Shown piece after piece: positions 17,763-26,965 of a DNA stretch of 64,000 bases. Source of the DNA: Planococcus lenghuensis. Lineage in GTDB: Bacteria; Bacillota; Bacilli; Bacillales_A; Planococcaceae. The stretch is from positions 1,106,501-1,170,500 of the forward strand of contig NZ_CP019640.1 of the NCBI RefSeq assembly GCF_001999905.1. The letters are read 5' to 3'. Positions within the stretch are counted from its first letter, which is position 1; each line of letters begins with the position of its first letter. Position numbers and translations under genes: made by a program. The notes under the pieces were generated by a model. It worked only from the letters and a program-made list of their open reading frames with translations. It had not been told where the DNA came from and did not search any database.

Positions 17763-18412
17763 CTAATGCTTTTCAAGCATTGCTGTTTGATTTCGATGGC
17801 ACGCTGCTTGATACGAATGAATTGATCGAACAGACCTTCCTTGGCGTGCTGGATGAATTTTTTCCCGGCCGTTACACATCCGAAGATGTAATTTCTTTCA
17901 ATGGCCCTCCATTGCACGAAACATTCAAAGCCGTTGCCCCGGAACAGACAGAACAGCTCATCAAGGCGTACCGTGAACTGAACCAGGAATTACATGACGA
18001 TCTTGTGAAGGAATATGATGGTGTCCGGGAAACGGTCAGGCTCTTGAAAGCACGAGGGCACAAGCTGGCGATTGTTTCGACAAAACGCCGTTCAGTGATT
18101 GAACGGGGACTAGCTCTCATGGACTTGGGTGATGTATTTGACCTGATTATCAGTCTTGATGATGTTACGCATGCAAAACCGCACCCGGAACCGGTTCAGC
18201 TGGCTCTTGAGAAGCTTGGTGTACAGGCGGAACATGCGCTGATGATTGGGGATAACTCACATGATATTGAAGGGGGCCAAAACGCGGGAGTCCGGACCGC
18301 TGGCGTCGCCTGGTCTGCAAAAGGCGAAGTATTCCTTGCTCGGTTCAATCCGGACTTCATGCTGACACACATCTCAGATCTGCTGGACATCAGCAAGGAG
18401 CGGGTGCGATGA
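17759..18412 (+). CDS. ppaX: PpaX, pyrophosphatase of the HAD family
   Basis: Hydrolyses inorganic pyrophosphate produced when HprK dephosphorylates P-Ser-HPr by phosphorolysis, which explains its place in the hprK operon. 217 aa from ATG 17759, overlapping the yvoD stop. HAD motif I DFDGTLLDT (residues 10-18), motif II VSTKRR, motif III with Lys in HAKPHPEP and motif IV IGDNSHDIEGG are complete. The stop overlaps the next start by 4 bp. Confidence 0.95.
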   Translation: MTNAFQALLFDFDGTLLDTNELIEQTFLGVLDEFFPGRYTSEDVISFNGPPLHETFKAVAPEQTEQLIKAYRELNQELHDDLVKEYDGVRETVRLLKARGHKLAIVSTKRRSVIERGLALMDLGDVFDLIISLDDVTHAKPHPEPVQLALEKLGVQAEHALMIGDNSHDIEGGQNAGVRTAGVAWSAKGEVFLARFNPDFMLTHISDLLDISKERVR

Positions 18413-18930
18413 GAAGGACAGAACGCTATCCGGTGAGCGGCAGTAATTCACTTTGGCAAATTTATCGGACCGTATCTTTTTGGAAAGTTGCTCGAAACTT
18501 TGCCGTAATCCAAGTAGGCCGGTATACGCCATGGTTGTCAGTGAAGAATTGGCTGTACCGTACGTTTCTCGGTATGGAAGTCGGCAAGCAAACAGCCTTC
18601 GCCTTGATGGTCGTGCCGGATGTTATGTTTCCGGAACGTATTTCTGTGGGAGATAATTCGGTCATCGGCTTCAATACGACTCTGTTGGCACATGAATACT
18701 TGATCGAGGAATACCGGCTCGGAGACGTGGTGATTGGCAATAATGTAATGATTGGAGCCAATACGACTGTGCTTCCCGGTGTATCAATCGGTGATGGGGC
18801 CATTGTATCGGCGGCCACGCTCGTAAATCAGGATGTACCACCGGGAGCCTTTGCCGGCGGAAATCCGATGAAGATCATTTATACAGCGGAAGAAATGGCT
18901 GAACGCCGTACCGCATCCCTGAAAGCATAA
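18409..18930 (+). CDS. yvoF: YvoF-like left-handed beta-helix acyltransferase
   Basis: 173 aa, ATGA overlap with ppaX. After an N-terminal helical part, hexapeptide repeats begin near residue 80 (ISVGDNSVIGFNTTLL, VVIGNNVMIGANTTVL, VSIGDGAIVSAATLV). They end in the typical GNPMKIIY. Such proteins transfer acetyl or acyl groups from CoA; the acceptor is unknown. Last gene of the hprK cluster; its final codons form the left arm of the terminator. Confidence 0.88.
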   Translation: MRRTERYPVSGSNSLWQIYRTVSFWKVARNFAVIQVGRYTPWLSVKNWLYRTFLGMEVGKQTAFALMVVPDVMFPERISVGDNSVIGFNTTLLAHEYLIEEYRLGDVVIGNNVMIGANTTVLPGVSIGDGAIVSAATLVNQDVPPGAFAGGNPMKIIYTAEEMAERRTASLKA

Positions 18931-18948
18931 CGCTTCAGGGATTTTTTT
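18915..18948 (+). terminator. terminator of the hprK-yvoF operon
   Basis: ATCCCTGAA (18915-18923) pairs with TTCAGGGAT (18934-18942), followed by seven T. It overlaps the last codons of yvoF. Confidence 0.88.
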
Positions 18949-18963
18949 GTTGACTCTGAAGTA

Positions 18964-18972
18964 TGTTATAAT
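18964..18972 (+). promoter_or_regulatory. extended -10 promoter for the TPR gene
   Basis: TGTTATAAT is a perfect -10 with the TGn extension. A TTGACT at 18950-18955 is only 11 nt away, too close for a -35, so the extended -10 probably carries recognition. Confidence 0.5.
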
Positions 18973-19026
18973 GAACCGATAGACAGACAGGGGAATTGAA
19001 TTTACAAACGGACGGGAGGTTCAAAA

Positions 19027-21569
<2,543 letters not shown>

Positions 21570-21570
21570 T

Positions 21571-21624
21571 TTAACTTGTTCTTAACAATACTGTAATCGT
21601 TATGACATGTAAACGAGGTATAGT
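21571..21624 (+). promoter_or_regulatory. 11-bp direct repeats resembling a PhoP box, with a -10
   Basis: TTAAC (21571-21575), TTAAC (21582-21586) and the weaker TAATC, whose extended GTAATC starts at 21593, recur every 11 bp. TATAGT, a likely -10, lies at 21619-21624, and a strong terminator follows at 21667. PhoP sites in Bacillus are TTAACA-like repeats with 11-bp periodicity. No phosphate gene follows, so the assignment is weak. Confidence 0.3.
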
Positions 21625-21666
21625 AAGAGTAGTAATTGACCCCCTTTTTAATAGTAAGACTTTGAA

Positions 21667-21706
21667 AGGCCGTTTGCCGGCATGCCCGGCAGACGGCCTC
21701 TTTTTG
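21667..21706 (+). terminator. terminator after trxB
   Basis: AGGCCGT (21667-21673) pairs with ACGGCCT (21693-21699), with inner pairing TGCCGG/CCGGCA, then CTTTTT. Confidence 0.85.
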
Positions 21707-21778
21707 CTTTCCTTTTTACGGCACGCCCGGAACACTGTATAATAGGGATTAGTTTACGAGAGATGCGGAGTGTCGAAT

Positions 21779-22267
21779 GTGCAGCGAATTGCAAATCTAT
21801 TAGTGATACAAGACGGACAGGTATTGCTATTAAAGAAACCAAGACGCGGTTGGTATGTCGCACCGGGCGGTAAAATGGAGCCGGGAGAGTCGATTTATGA
21901 AGCAGCGGTCCGTGAATTTACAGAAGAAACAGAAGCAGTGCCAGTCGGGACTCATTTAAAAGGCGTTTATACAATGGTTATTAAAGAAGATGGAAAAGTG
22001 ATTGACGAATGGATGCTTTTTACTTTTGCAGCCAGCGGATTGCTCGGAAGACCGGCTGAGGAAAATAGAGAAGGCGTGCTTGAATGGCATCCGGTTTCCA
22101 GCTTACAAACCTTGCCGATGGCTGAAGGCGACCGGACAAATTTACTGTTTGCTGCTCATCAGGCGGGGACGCAATATGGAACATTTACTTACACACCGGA
22201 TTTTTCACTCATCCGGGAAACGATTCAGTATTCGGATGGAGGAGTGAAAGCCAATGGGACCGACTGA
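21779..22267 (+). CDS. yvcI: Nudix hydrolase (YvcI-like)
   Basis: 162 aa. GTG 21779 is chosen because GGAG ends 8 nt before it and the product then starts MQRIANLLV like homologues; a GTG at 21770 in the same frame lacks a site. The Nudix box is GGKMEPGESIYEAAVREFTEETEAV, with the EFTEET metal-binding core. Substrate unknown (a nucleotide diphosphate or similar). TATAAT at 21738-21743 is the likely -10. It overlaps rapZ by 14 bp and opens the yvcI-rapZ-yvcK-whiA-crh operon. Confidence 0.9.
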   Translation: MQRIANLLVIQDGQVLLLKKPRRGWYVAPGGKMEPGESIYEAAVREFTEETEAVPVGTHLKGVYTMVIKEDGKVIDEWMLFTFAASGLLGRPAEENREGVLEWHPVSSLQTLPMAEGDRTNLLFAAHQAGTQYGTFTYTPDFSLIRETIQYSDGGVKANGTD

Positions 22268-23135
22268 TCAACAAACAGAGCTGATTATCATAACGGGTAT
22301 GTCAGGAGCAGGCAAGACCGTGGCTATCCAGAGTTTTGAAGACTTAGGCTTTTTCACAATTGATAATCTGCCGCCCGAACTGCTGCCGACTTTCCTGCAG
22401 CTGATGAGGGATTCAGGCAAGTCAATGAAACGGGTTGCAGCGGTGATGGATCTCCGTGGCGGCAATTTTTTTGACAGCCTGCTTGATGCAACTGAAAAAC
22501 TTGAAAATGATCCGCATGTCTCCCTTCAGATTGTGTTTTTAGATGCTGATAACCAAACACTTGTAAGCCGCTATAAGGAAACAAGGCGCTCGCACCCGCT
22601 ATCCAGCGGGGGACTTGTACTGGAAGGTATCAAAAAAGAACGGGACATGCTGATGGAACTGCAGGGGAAAGCCCGGTATATCTATAATACGACAGGTATG
22701 AACCCGCGGGAGCTGAAAGAGCGGATCACTGCTGATTTTGGTGCGTCGGAAGAAAATGTTTTCACGATTAATGTCATGTCATTCGGGTTTAAACACGGCA
22801 TTCCAATAGATGCCGACCTGGTTTTTGATGTGCGTTTTCTGCCCAATCCCTATTATATTGAAGAGCTGAAACCACAGTCAGGTCTGGATAATCCGGTTTC
22901 GGAATATGTGCTCGAGCAGCAGGAGACTCAGGAATTGATCGGTAAGTTGACTGATCTTTTTGAGTTTATGATTCCGCAGTATAAACGGGAAGGGAAAGCG
23001 CAGCTGACCATTGCATTCGGCTGTACCGGCGGTCAACATCGGTCGGTGACATTAGCGGAATACTATGGAAAAATACTCGGAAGTACGGATCGGACAATTG
23101 TAACTCACCGGGATGTTAAGACAAGGAAGGCGTGA
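22254..23135 (+). CDS. rapZ: RapZ/YvcJ nucleotide-binding protein
   Basis: 293 aa P-loop protein. Walker A GMSGAGKT near residue 15, DNLPPELLP, and a C-terminal domain with FGCTGGQHRSV. In E. coli RapZ controls GlmZ sRNA decay; the Gram-positive YvcJ binds and hydrolyses GTP and affects competence, and its RNA role there is not established. RBS GGAGGAGTG lies inside the end of yvcI. Confidence 0.95.
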   Translation: MGPTDQQTELIIITGMSGAGKTVAIQSFEDLGFFTIDNLPPELLPTFLQLMRDSGKSMKRVAAVMDLRGGNFFDSLLDATEKLENDPHVSLQIVFLDADNQTLVSRYKETRRSHPLSSGGLVLEGIKKERDMLMELQGKARYIYNTTGMNPRELKERITADFGASEENVFTINVMSFGFKHGIPIDADLVFDVRFLPNPYYIEELKPQSGLDNPVSEYVLEQQETQELIGKLTDLFEFMIPQYKREGKAQLTIAFGCTGGQHRSVTLAEYYGKILGSTDRTIVTHRDVKTRKA

Positions 23136-23139
23136 TAGC

Positions 23140-24105
23140 ATGGAACGACTCACTCCCCAAAAGAAAGTTGTAATTATTGGAGGGGGCACAGGCCTGTCCA
23201 CGCTGTTACGGGGACTGAAAGAATTGGATCTGGATTTAACTGCAGTGGTAACCGTTGCGGATGACGGCGGAAGCTCCGGCCGATTAAGGAGCGCATTGGA
23301 TATACCGGCTCCGGGGGATATACGGAAAGTAATGGCGGCTTTGTCTGATGTGGAACCGCTTGTGGAAGAGATGTTCCAGTTTCGCTTCCGGCAATCCGTC
23401 GATCTCAGTGGTCATTCACTCGGCAATCTGATGCTCGCAGCATTGACTGAAATCACCGGCGATTTCGCCCATGCCGTGAGGGAGATGAGCCGTGTGCTGA
23501 ACATCAAAGGGACAGTGCTGCCTGCTGCCAATCAGATTGTCACCTTACATGCAGAATTGATGGATGGCACGATTGTAAGCGGTGAATCCAAGATTCCGAG
23601 CTATATGCAGCCGATCAGACGGGTCTACATTGATCCGCCGAATGCCCGGGCACTTCAGGACTCTGTGAAAGCCATAATGGCGGCAGATGTAATCATGATT
23701 GGACCCGGATCCCTGTATACAAGTATTCTGCCAAATCTGCTTGTGACGGATATTCAAAAAGCGGTACTTGATTCAAAAGCAAAGAAGCTGTACATTTGTA
23801 ATTTGATGACGCAAGCAGGGGAAACACTCGATTATACATCCGCCGATCATGTTCGGGTCCTTTATGAGCATGTCGGTTCCTCTTTTCTGGATGGCATTTT
23901 GCTGAACATGGCGCAAGTGCCGCCGAAAACGGCAGAACGCTACAGATTGGAAAAAGCGGCTCCAGTTATGTTTGATGTGGATCGGCTCACCAGTCTTGGT
24001 CTGGAAGTATACCGGGAAGACATCGCATCGATTCAGGAAGGGTCTGTCCGGCATGAACCAAAGAAAGTAGCAGAATGGCTGTACAATTATGCGCTCCGTC
24101 ACTGA
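23140..24105 (+). CDS. yvcK: YvcK/GluVK-type protein (CofD-like family)
   Basis: 321 aa from ATG 23140 (RBS AAGGAAGGCG), placing VVIIGGGTGLSTLLRGL at the N-terminus. Other family motifs are VTVADDGGSSGRLR and SGHSLGNLM. YvcK binds UDP-GlcNAc and is needed for growth on gluconeogenic carbon and for cell shape in B. subtilis; it resembles CofD phosphotransferases but is not a cofactor F420 enzyme. Its neighbours are conserved throughout Firmicutes. Confidence 0.95.
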   Translation: MERLTPQKKVVIIGGGTGLSTLLRGLKELDLDLTAVVTVADDGGSSGRLRSALDIPAPGDIRKVMAALSDVEPLVEEMFQFRFRQSVDLSGHSLGNLMLAALTEITGDFAHAVREMSRVLNIKGTVLPAANQIVTLHAELMDGTIVSGESKIPSYMQPIRRVYIDPPNARALQDSVKAIMAADVIMIGPGSLYTSILPNLLVTDIQKAVLDSKAKKLYICNLMTQAGETLDYTSADHVRVLYEHVGSSFLDGILLNMAQVPPKTAERYRLEKAAPVMFDVDRLTSLGLEVYREDIASIQEGSVRHEPKKVAEWLYNYALRH

Positions 24106-24150
24106 CTCAGAGAATGAGTCAGTAAATGAATGAGAGAGAGGGGGAGTGGT

Positions 24151-25098
24151 ATGTCGTTCGCTTCTGAGACAAAGAAAGAACTGACACAAGTGGAAGCAGA
24201 TGATTGCTGTGGAAGAGCTGAGTTATCAGCGCTCATTCAAATGAACGGCGTGCTGTCTTTTTCAGATCGTAAGATGAGTCTGGATATTCAAACTGAAAAT
24301 GCTGCGATTGCCCGTCGTATTTATACATTCCTGAAACGGTTTTATCCCTATACGGTAGAGTTGCTGGTTCGTAAGAAAATGCGGCTGAAAAAGAATAACG
24401 TCTATATTTGCCGACTGCGTGAGGGGGCGAAGCACGTACTTCAGGATTTAGGGATTCTTTCAGATGAATTCGGATTCCGGCGTCATATAGACCCTGAACT
24501 GATCCGCAAGAAATGCTGTAAGCGGGCTTATTTAAGGGGGGCTTTCCTTGCGGGCGGATCGGTCAATAATCCTGAAACGTCTTCTTATCATCTTGAGATT
24601 TACTCGCTGTATAAGGAACACGCAGAAGCATTGGCGAAGCTGATGAACGTGTTTCATCTGAATTCCAAAACCATTGAACGAAAGAAAGGCTTTGTGACTT
24701 ACCTGAAAGAAGCAGAGAAAATAGCGGATTTTCTAAGCGTTGCAGGCGCTCACATGGCTCTTCTGAAATTTGAAGATGTACGCATTATCCGGGACATGCG
24801 GAACAGCGTGAACCGGCTTGTGAACTGTGAGACCGCAAATTTAAATAAGACAATCGGAGCAGCAATCCGTCAAGTGGAAAACATCCGTTACATCGACGAT
24901 ACAATCGGAATTGACCAGTTGCCGGAACGGCTCCGTGAAATTGCCCGGCTCCGTGTCGAGTATCAGGATGTCACCTTGAAGGAATTGGGGGAGATGGTAT
25001 CGGCCGGAACCGTCAGTAAGTCCGGTGTTAATCACCGGCTTCGGAAAATTGATGAAATTGCAGAAGCGCTGAGACGGGGAGAAGCGGTTCAGCGCTGA
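24151..25098 (+). CDS. whiA: WhiA, DNA-binding protein with LAGLIDADG-like fold
   Basis: 315 aa from ATG 24151, RBS GGGGGAG. It starts [13 protein letters not shown], typical of WhiA. The N-terminal homing-endonuclease-like domain ([15 protein letters not shown]) lacks catalytic residues. The C-terminal helix-turn-helix ([19 protein letters not shown]) binds DNA. In Bacillus it influences cell division and chromosome segregation; in actinomycetes it controls sporulation. Confidence 0.96.
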   Translation: MSFASETKKELTQVEADDCCGRAELSALIQMNGVLSFSDRKMSLDIQTENAAIARRIYTFLKRFYPYTVELLVRKKMRLKKNNVYICRLREGAKHVLQDLGILSDEFGFRRHIDPELIRKKCCKRAYLRGAFLAGGSVNNPETSSYHLEIYSLYKEHAEALAKLMNVFHLNSKTIERKKGFVTYLKEAEKIADFLSVAGAHMALLKFEDVRIIRDMRNSVNRLVNCETANLNKTIGAAIRQVENIRYIDDTIGIDQLPERLREIARLRVEYQDVTLKELGEMVSAGTVSKSGVNHRLRKIDEIAEALRRGEAVQR

Positions 25099-25160
25099 CC
25101 GGACTTTTCTTCTGAGAGAAAGTCCGATATGATAAGTTAAGATGCCAAGGAGGCTTTGGA

Positions 25161-25418
25161 ATGACAGAAAAACAAGTGACAGTCCAATTGAAGGCTGGTC
25201 TGCAGGCCAGACAGGCAGCGCTTTTTGTGCAGGAAGCAAACCGCTATAATGCGGATGTCTATCTGGAAAAAGAAGAGAAGAAAGTAAATGCAAAGAGCAT
25301 TATGGGGATTATGAGTCTGGCCATCAGCCGAGGGACAGAAGTTATCATTTCGGCAGACGGTTCTGACGAAGAATCAGCGGTTGAGGGACTTGCAGCACTC
25401 GTAGAAAACAACGGCTGA
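25161..25418 (+). CDS. crh: Crh, catabolite-repression HPr-like protein
   Basis: 85 aa HPr paralogue. The PTS active-site His15 is replaced by Gln15 (KAGLQARQAA), so it cannot accept phosphate from enzyme I. The regulatory Ser46 (NAKSIMGI) is kept, and is phosphorylated by HprK to act as a CcpA corepressor. The Gln15/Ser46 pair identifies Crh rather than PtsH. RBS AAGGAGG. Last gene of the yvcI operon. Confidence 0.96.
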   Translation: MTEKQVTVQLKAGLQARQAALFVQEANRYNADVYLEKEEKKVNAKSIMGIMSLAISRGTEVIISADGSDEESAVEGLAALVENNG

Positions 25419-25423
25419 ACCAA

Positions 25424-25460
25424 AAAAAACGGAAGCGATTAAAATCGCTTCCGTTTTTTT
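25424..25460. terminator. bidirectional terminator between crh and clpP
   Basis: AAAAAACGGAAGCGATT and AATCGCTTCCGTTTTTTT form a perfect long stem with a 2-nt loop plus flanking A and T runs, between convergent genes. Confidence 0.92.
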
Positions 25461-25465
25461 GACTT

Positions 25466-26065
25466 TTACTTATTGTCTTCAAGTTTATTGCGTGTAATAA
25501 TCTGATCGACAAGTCCGTACTCAAGTGCACGCTCAGCTGTCATGAAGTTATCGCGGTCTGTATCGCGGGAAATCACTTCAAGGGGCTGACCTGTACGGTC
25601 TGATAGGATCTGGTTCAGTTTTTCGCGCAGGAATAAAATTCGTTTTGCTGCGATTTCAATTTCCGTTGCCTGGCCTTGAGCGCCGCCGAGTGGCTGATGG
25701 ATCATGACTTCCGCATTCGGCAGTGCATAGCGCTTGCCTTTTGTGCCGGCTGCCAGCAGGAACGCGCCCATTGAAGCAGCCATACCAATGCAGATTGTCT
25801 GGACGTCCGGACGGATGAACTGCATGGTATCATAAATAGCCATTCCGGCTGTGATGCTGCCGCCAGGGCTGTTAATATAAATCGAAATTTCTTTCTCCGG
25901 ATCTTCTGCTTCAAGGAACAGCAACTGTGCCACAATTGAATTTGCCACATTGTCATCAATACCGCTGCCAAGCATGATGACGCGGTCTTTCAGAAGACGT
26001 GAATAAATGTCATATGCACGCTCGCCGCGGCTTGTCTGTTCAATTACTGTAGGAATAAGATTCAT
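25466..26065 (-). CDS. clpP: ClpP, proteolytic subunit of the Clp protease
   Basis: Serine protease forming a tetradecamer with ClpX and ClpC for regulated protein turnover. 199 aa. The catalytic triad is Ser98 (GMAASMGAF), His123 ([10 protein letters not shown]) and Asp172 (DRDNF). ATG 26065 with GGGGAGG upstream. The CtsR box and sigma-A promoter in the 180 bp before it point to heat-shock control. Confidence 0.98.
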   Translation of the reverse strand: MNLIPTVIEQTSRGERAYDIYSRLLKDRVIMLGSGIDDNVANSIVAQLLFLEAEDPEKEISIYINSPGGSITAGMAIYDTMQFIRPDVQTICIGMAASMGAFLLAAGTKGKRYALPNAEVMIHQPLGGAQGQATEIEIAAKRILFLREKLNQILSDRTGQPLEVISRDTDRDNFMTAERALEYGLVDQIITRNKLEDNK

Positions 26066-26136
26066 GGATGTGTAGCCTCCCCATCGATTTGTTTTGCTAA
26101 ATTCACTTCTTCGCTGAGTGTTTCAGCTGTATTCTT

Positions 26137-26167
26137 ATGATACACATTAACGTCAATAAAGGTCAAA
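26137..26167 (-). promoter_or_regulatory. clpP promoter with CtsR box
   Basis: Reading leftward, TTTGACC-TTT-ATTGACG (26167-26151) matches the tandem-heptad CtsR operator TTTGACCnnnTTTGACC at all but two positions. TTGACC also serves as a -35, with TATCAT (26142-26137) 18 nt downstream, so the repressor covers the -35. Confidence 0.8.
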
Positions 26168-26191
26168 TTTAAAGATTTTCGAAATTACACC

Positions 26192-26220
26192 TTGCAAAGA
26201 ATCGATATTCTTTGTATACT
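26192..26220 (+). promoter_or_regulatory. tRNA-Arg promoter
   Basis: TTGCAA (26192-26197) and TATACT (26215-26220) with exactly 17 nt between, ending 21 nt before the mature tRNA. Confidence 0.75.
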
Positions 26221-26241
26221 AGAAAAGTCGTTAAGAGACAT

Positions 26242-26313
26242 GCCCTCGTGGTGTAATGGATAACACGTAAGATTCCGGTTCTTGAGATGGGGGTTCGATT
26301 CCCTCCGAGGGTA
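26242..26313 (+). tRNA. tRNA-Arg (anticodon CCG)
   Basis: 72-nt cloverleaf. Acceptor arm GCCCTCG/CGAGGGT (one G-T end pair) with discriminator A, D stem GTGT/ACAC, anticodon stem TAAGA/TCTTG with loop TTCCGGT (CCG at 26275-26277), T arm GGGGG-TTCGATT-CCCTC. It reads CGG. CCA is not encoded and must be added. It stands alone with its own promoter and terminator. Confidence 0.95.
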
Positions 26314-26316
26314 TAC

Positions 26317-26354
26317 AAAAAGCGCTTTTCTGCCAGCCGGAAAAGCGCTTTTTT
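26317..26354 (+). terminator. terminator after tRNA-Arg
   Basis: AAAAAGCGCTTTTC and GAAAAGCGCTTTTTT pair around a 9-nt loop, ending in T-run. Confidence 0.88.
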
Positions 26355-26380
26355 CATGTGGAAGGAAAGCAGGTGAAGCT

Positions 26381-26611
26381 ATGCTGGTGTTTTATACAAA
26401 AAAGAATTGCGGCTTGTGCGAAGAAGCGGAACGGATGCTGGAGCTGATCAAAGAAGATTTTCCAATTGAATACCGGAAAGTGGATATCGAACAGGATGAA
26501 CAGCTGCACGAGAAATACATGCTGATGATTCCGGTTATTGAACAAGAAGACAAGGTGCTGCTGTACGGAAATATCGGCTATGTTGATTTGCTGGAGGCGC
26601 TAAAACTGTAA
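26381..26611 (+). CDS. glutaredoxin-like thiol-disulfide protein
   Basis: 76 aa from ATG 26381 (AGGTGAAGCT upstream). Thioredoxin-fold start MLVFYTKKNCGLCEEAER with the CxxC motif Cys10-Gly-Leu-Cys13, and the cis-Pro loop in MLMIPVIE. It matches the short glutaredoxin/DUF836-like proteins found next to cggR in Bacillales relatives. Redox partner unknown. Confidence 0.85.
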   Translation: MLVFYTKKNCGLCEEAERMLELIKEDFPIEYRKVDIEQDEQLHEKYMLMIPVIEQEDKVLLYGNIGYVDLLEALKL

Positions 26612-26638
26612 GAGGAGAATTCATCGATTAATTTAACT

Positions 26639-26826
26639 ATATAAGTTGCGGTAAACATTCACCATCCCGTCCGGCAACGGAAGGAGTAAGAGGAGGCTTG
26701 GCCGTTCGTCCGCGGCAAACGGTTTTGACTGCGACGAGCTTGCGCAGGAGCAAGCGAGCTTTTACGGTCTGAATGCCGGTCTTGAAAAAATGTGAATTCT
26801 TTAGATCAACTTATATACCGGCATTC
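26639..26826. repeat. structured intergenic repeat with terminal inverted repeats (MITE-like)
   Basis: This 354-bp gene-free region before cggR holds a 178-bp element bounded by ATATAAGTTG (26639-26648) and CAACTTATAT (26807-26816), with further pairing ATTCAC/GTGAAT inside. Internal hairpins are CCGT-ACGG near 26669, CCGTT-AACGG near 26703-26722 and GCTTGC-GCAAGC at 26738-26755. A second 10-bp inverted repeat, GAATGCCGGT (26771-26780) and ACCGGCATTC (26817-26826), crosses the boundary and excludes the first pairing. The GC-rich core (GGAGGCTTGGCC, TCCGCGG, GCGCAGGAGC) resembles short intergenic repeats that I recall as abundant in Bacillaceae and Planococcaceae genomes. No coding potential seen. 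Confidence 0.55.
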
Positions 26827-26840
26827 ATTTGTCTGCCTCT

Positions 26841-26870
26841 GAAGTGCTGCGTCTGCAGCGCTTCTTTTTT
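26841..26870 (+). terminator. terminator upstream of cggR
   Basis: GAAGTGCTGC (26841-26850) pairs with GCAGCGCTTC (26855-26864) with one G-T pair, then six T. It ends transcription from the glutaredoxin side. Confidence 0.85.
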
Positions 26871-26871
26871 G

Positions 26872-26944
26872 TTGCATTTTTTCAGTCTATTCGATAGACT
26901 GAAAGTGACGGGACAGAAATAACCATAGCGGGACAAAAAACGTC
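26872..26944 (+). promoter_or_regulatory. cggR-gap promoter and CggR operator
   Basis: TTGCAT (26872-26877) and TAGACT (26895-26900) are 17 nt apart. Downstream, CGGGAC at 26909 and 26929 form direct repeats exactly 20 bp apart, with half-site remnants AACC and CGTC at the expected +12 offsets. This reproduces the B. subtilis layout CGGGAC-N6-TGTC-N4 twice. CggR bound here blocks elongation and is released by fructose-1,6-bisphosphate. A palindrome CAGTCTAT-tcg-ATAGACTG (26883-26901) overlaps the -10. Confidence 0.8.
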
Positions 26945-26965
26945 CAGGAGAACGGGGTGGTTTTT

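Noticed and set aside
18950-18972. Classical promoter TTGACT plus TATAAT
   Set aside because: The two boxes are only 11 nt apart; only the extended -10 was kept.
26639-26870. The structured element as a riboswitch for cggR
   Set aside because: It lies upstream of the terminator and of a good cggR promoter, so it cannot be in the main cggR transcript.
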